Source: CAZMGV01 sp964621525 [NCBI: uncultured bacterium]
Lineage (GTDB): Bacteria; JAGRBM01
Length of the DNA stretch: 64,000 nt
Reading direction: 5' to 3'
Assembly (NCBI GenBank): GCA_964621525.1
Contig: CAZUMS010000019.1
Span: forward strand, 6,258 to 70,257
The translations under genes and the position numbers were made by a program. Below, piece after piece: positions 61,045 through 64,000 of the stretch; position 1 is the first letter of the stretch, and the number at the start of each line of letters is the position of its first letter. The notes below the pieces were generated by a model that saw nothing but the letters and a program-made list of their open reading frames with translations, was not told where the DNA came from and made no database searches.

Positions 61045-62466
61045 ATGCTGCCGATCCGCAAACTCCTGCTGCGACTCGCCGTTCCTGCGGCCGCGATTCT
61101 TCTCAACGCCTGCGCGCTGGCATCATCGCGCCCTGCGCTGGGCCTCTGGGTCCCGGCGGAGGGGGCGAGCCGTCCGCTGCTCACCGCCGAAAAGACCGCG
61201 GAGCTCGCCAGCCGCGCAGAGGCTGCCGAGGTGTCCGACCTGTTCGTCCAGGTATTCCGCGGCGGGCGGGCCTGGTGGCCGTCGGAGACGTTCGAGCGGG
61301 GTTACGAGGGCGACCGCGACCCCCTGAAGGACCTGCTGGAGCAGGCACGCTCAAAGGGGATCCGGGTCCACGCCTGGATCAACGTCTACAACCTGAGCAC
61401 TTCGCCGTCACCCAAGGCGCTGGAGCGGCTCGGTGATAAGGCCCTCACGGCGGACAACACGGGCCGGAGCGTGAAGGAGTATCTCGCCGCCGGGCGCCCC
61501 GACTCCGAGCCCGAACTGGACACTCCCGGCTACTGGCTCGATCCTGCGAGTCCCGAGGCGCAGGAGTTCGTACTCGCGGCGGTCCGGGAACTGGTGAAGG
61601 GTTATCCGGATCTGGCCGGTATCCATCTCGATTTCATCCGCTATCCCTATGCACTCCCGCTCAAACCCGTTTCGACGGTGTCGAAGGGCGTCGAGTTCGG
61701 CTACGGCGAGGCGGCAAGGCTCCGGTTCCCGGCGGAAACGGGCGGGGATCTGCCACTTAAGAATGCGACAGCCCCCGCGCTCCGGCGGTTCGCCGACTGG
61801 CGGCGGGACCAGGTGACGGAACTGACCGGGAAGATCCGGTCCGAAGTCCCCTCCCGCATGAAGCTATCGGCTGCGGGGCTCGCCTGGAGCGACCGGGCCT
61901 ATCTCTCCGCCTTCCAGGACTGGCGCCGCTGGCTGGAGGAGCGCACGGTCGATTTCGTCGTCTCGATGACCTACTCGAGGGACGAGCGGTTCCACCGGTA
62001 TCTGGTCGATTCGGCGGTAGCTTCGGAGCCCCCCCGCATCACCGGTTCGCCCCGGGCCTGGGTTGCCGTGGGCGCCTGGGACCTCGGGGCCGATCCGGGG
62101 GCATTCCACCGGGAGCTGGAAGTGGCGGCGGCCGCCAGTCCGAGCGGCGTCGTGATTTTCTCGTACGATGACATCGCGAAGTCCCCCGCGCTCATCGAGA
62201 CCATCGGCCGCTGGCAGCGCAAGGAACCGGCTCCGCTCCCCGACGGCACGCTGCCGCCCAAAGAGGGCGGCCTGTTCGACTGGCTGATGGATTTCATCGC
62301 CGCCGACCAGCGCGAATACGAAATCGAAATGGACGCCCGCCAGAAGGCCCATGAGGCGGCGAAGCCTCCGGCCCCTGAAACCGCCCCGCAGGCTCCGGCA
62401 GAAGCGCCACCCGGCGAAGCGCCGAAAGATGACGCCCCGGCCGCTCCCGCACCGGCGGCTCCCTGA
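61045..62466 (+). CDS. Lipoprotein with glycoside hydrolase-like TIM barrel (GHL10/YngK-type)
   Basis: A 473-residue lipoprotein: signal with lipobox L-N-A-C at about residues 20-23. The barrel domain has G-L-W-V-P at the first strand, D-L-F-V-Q-V-F-R-G-G, H-A-W-I-N-V-Y, the strand D-L-A-G-I-H-L-D-F-I-R-Y-P-Y with the conserved acidic residue, and V-D-F-V-V-S-M-T-Y late. These match the DUF187/glycosyl hydrolase-like 10 group that acts on cell-wall or surface glycans. The tail is Pro/Ala-rich. The frame extends to 60982, but ATG 61045 begins the signal. Confidence 0.85.
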   Translation: MLPIRKLLLRLAVPAAAILLNACALASSRPALGLWVPAEGASRPLLTAEKTAELASRAEAAEVSDLFVQVFRGGRAWWPSETFERGYEGDRDPLKDLLEQARSKGIRVHAWINVYNLSTSPSPKALERLGDKALTADNTGRSVKEYLAAGRPDSEPELDTPGYWLDPASPEAQEFVLAAVRELVKGYPDLAGIHLDFIRYPYALPLKPVSTVSKGVEFGYGEAARLRFPAETGGDLPLKNATAPALRRFADWRRDQVTELTGKIRSEVPSRMKLSAAGLAWSDRAYLSAFQDWRRWLEERTVDFVVSMTYSRDERFHRYLVDSAVASEPPRITGSPRAWVAVGAWDLGADPGAFHRELEVAAAASPSGVVIFSYDDIAKSPALIETIGRWQRKEPAPLPDGTLPPKEGGLFDWLMDFIAADQREYEIEMDARQKAHEAAKPPAPETAPQAPAEAPPGEAPKDDAPAAPAPAAP

Positions 62467-62471
62467 GTCCG

Positions 62472-63932
62472 ATGCTGTCCGATTCCGCGGTCCCTGAAGT
62501 TCCGCCGCGCACCGTGGCCCGTCTGGTGGCGATCGCCTTGCTCGCGGGCCTCGCCGTGTGGCTCATGCTGGGCCGGTGGCTGGAGCCTTCCGCCGCCGGC
62601 ATGGCAGGGATCCTCGTCGCCGTGATCTTTCTCTGGATCAGCGAGGCGATGCCGCTGGCGATCCCGCCGCTTGTGGGGACCGCCTTCGCCGCCAGCATGG
62701 GAATCGTTCCGGCGAAAGAGGCGTTCGCCTCCATGGCGGACCGCATCGTCATCCTGTTCATCGGCAGTTTTATCCTCGCGCAGGCGCTCGAAAAGCACGG
62801 TCTCTCCCGCCGGATCGCCTATGCGGCGCTGGCGCTCCCGGCCGTGGGGCGGTCGCCGCTCGCCATTTTCTGGGCCGTCTCGGCGGTGAACTTCCTGATC
62901 TCCGCCTGGGTCTCGAACACGGCGACCTGCGCGATGATGCTGCCGATCGTCCTCGGCATCGTCGCCCGCATCCGCAGCGAATCGGGGCCGGATGCGGCGC
63001 AGGGGCTCGGCTTCTCGCTTGCCTTCACCTGCGCGTTCTCGGCCAGCATCGGCGGCCTCCTGACCCCGGTGGGCACGCCCCCCAACCTGATCGGCATCGG
63101 CCAGCTCGAGCGGGTGACGGGCACCGAGGTGAAGTTTTTCGACTGGTTCGCCGCCGTCTCGCCGCCTGCGTTCGGAATCTGGCTGCTCGGATGCCTGTGG
63201 CTGTCCCGGAACGTGGAACCGGCCGGGAGTTTTCCGCTCGATCCCGGGTTCGCCCGGGAGAAGCTCCGGGAACTGGGGGCAATGTCTTCCAGCGAGAAAT
63301 GGACGCTCGCCGCCCTTGTGGCGACGATTCTCGGGTGGCTCGTGCCGCCGGCCTTCGTCGCACTGGAGCTGCCGGGCGGCAGGCTGCTGGAGCGGGTTTT
63401 CGCCGAGCCGTTCGTGCCGCTCTATTTCACGTTCCCGCTGTTCTTCCTGGGGGGCGGGAGCCGCCGGGAGGCCGCCCTCGGGGCGGACGATTTCGCGGCC
63501 ATCGACTGGAACACGATCTTCCTCTACGGCGGCGGACTCTGCATCGGCTCGCTGATCGAGAAGAGCGGGCTCTCGAAGGTCATCAGCACGGCGTTCGCCG
63601 GAATTCCGGCGGAGTCGCCTGCGCTCGTCCTGCTGGCGGCGGTGGTGCTCGCCGTCGTCATGAGCGAGTTCGCCTCCAACACGGCATCGGCAAACATCAT
63701 CGCTCCGATCCTCGCGGCGGCATCGGGGGCGTTCGATATCCCGGTGGGTCCCTTCATGCTGGCCGCAACCGCTGCCTGCACCCTGGGGTTTCTGCTCCCC
63801 GTTTCCACACCGCTGAATGCGATGGTGTACGCCTCGGGCGAGGTCCCGCTCCGGAAGATGATCCGGACGGGCCTTGTGATGGACCTGATCGGCATCGTCC
63901 TGCTCACGGGCTGGTTCCTCTGGAAGGGATAG
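62472..63932 (+). CDS. DASS/SLC13-family anion (dicarboxylate) symporter
   Basis: A 486-residue transporter with about 11-12 membrane helices. Seen: W-I-S-E-A-M-P-L-A-I-P-P-L near the start, the first S-N-T hairpin motif in W-V-S-N-T-A-T-C-A-M-M, T-P-V-G-T-P-P-N-L-I-G and the second motif F-A-S-N-T-A-S-A-N-I, then P-V-S-T-P-L-N-A. The paired S-N-T motifs bind Na and substrate carboxylate in VcINDY-like proteins. Substrate could be C4-dicarboxylate, citrate or sulfate. ATG 62472 is 5 nt after the lipoprotein stop. Confidence 0.9.
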   Translation: MLSDSAVPEVPPRTVARLVAIALLAGLAVWLMLGRWLEPSAAGMAGILVAVIFLWISEAMPLAIPPLVGTAFAASMGIVPAKEAFASMADRIVILFIGSFILAQALEKHGLSRRIAYAALALPAVGRSPLAIFWAVSAVNFLISAWVSNTATCAMMLPIVLGIVARIRSESGPDAAQGLGFSLAFTCAFSASIGGLLTPVGTPPNLIGIGQLERVTGTEVKFFDWFAAVSPPAFGIWLLGCLWLSRNVEPAGSFPLDPGFAREKLRELGAMSSSEKWTLAALVATILGWLVPPAFVALELPGGRLLERVFAEPFVPLYFTFPLFFLGGGSRREAALGADDFAAIDWNTIFLYGGGLCIGSLIEKSGLSKVISTAFAGIPAESPALVLLAAVVLAVVMSEFASNTASANIIAPILAAASGAFDIPVGPFMLAATAACTLGFLLPVSTPLNAMVYASGEVPLRKMIRTGLVMDLIGIVLLTGWFLWKG

Positions 63933-64000
63933 ACGGCGCTTGAAAAACAGACGGTTTCGCGGTTTCCTAGCATCCATAAAGCCTGACCGGAGCCCTTTGG

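Noticed and set aside
61971-63977. 668-codon minus-strand frame over the lipoprotein tail and the DASS transporter
   Set aside because: Arg/Glu/His-rich antisense translation of a transporter with clear paired S-N-T motifs.
63933-64000. A further gene after the DASS transporter
   Set aside because: Only 68 nt remain; no start codon with a ribosome-binding site or terminator is evident.

Overview
This window is dense, GC-rich, single-chromosome bacterial DNA from a Gram-negative organism. The envelope is diderm: there is an Mla-type lipid transport operon, lipoproteins and signal peptides. The genome has NtrBC nitrogen control, a sigma54 activator, HD-GYP and GGDEF signalling, frataxin (CyaY) and an ATP synthase Fo operon separated from F1. 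GTG and TTG starts are common, 4-nt overlaps are frequent, and antisense shadow ORFs are many, as expected at high GC. The mix (nifR3-like dus with ntrBC, split atp operon, PATAN/DnaJ-like fusion, PTPS-related membrane proteins) fits the broad deltaproteobacterial grade (Desulfobacterota/Myxococcota-like), but the sequence alone does not fix the lineage. No rRNA, tRNA, CRISPR, prophage or insertion sequence was recognised.

Layout. 1-2.1 kb: 3' end of rpsA, sppA and a HIT hydrolase. 2.2-4.4 kb (minus): a small unknown protein with an elaborate promoter, an FmdB-type zinc ribbon protein and a membrane diguanylate cyclase. 4.8-9.1 kb: argJ, ino1, a metF-like gene and a small biotinyl carrier protein. 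9.2-12.6 kb: an overlapping glycosyltransferase operon. 12.6-16.7 kb: a D-aminoacylase-family amidohydrolase facing a siderophore-interacting-type flavin reductase across a Fur-like box, then an ECF41-type sigma factor and moaC. 16.8-24.9 kb: metH, hicBA, an SDR, a TPR membrane protein, cyaY and a mazEF-type module. 25.1-28.1 kb: ilvB-ilvN and an OsmC protein.

28.1-31.8 kb (minus): dusB-ntrB-ntrC. 32.1-35.1 kb: small membrane protein, degenerate methyltransferase, multi-pass membrane protein and an acyltransferase. 35.1-39.1 kb (minus): two tandem exported paralogues of unknown function behind a SUMF1-like exported protein. 39.1-40.3 kb: a NUDIX hydrolase and a 12-cysteine small protein. 40.3-44.7 kb (minus): alr-mlaE-mlaF-mlaD. 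44.9-52.5 kb: a receiver/DUF4388/J-like/TPR protein, a glycosyltransferase, a methyltransferase fused to a membrane protein, and a paralogue of that membrane part. 52.5-58.0 kb (minus): TPR-GAF sigma54 activator, tpx, and atpE, atpB, atpI-like and atpZ-like. 58.2-63.9 kb: PAS-GAF-HD-GYP sensor, DUF1232 protein, a GH-like lipoprotein and a DASS anion transporter.

The least explained parts are the exported paralogue pair with its SUMF1-like partner, the receiver-J-TPR protein with its glycan-related neighbours, the MlaD with a long beta-rich tail, and the iron-box locus pairing an amidohydrolase with a flavin reductase and an ECF41 sigma factor.
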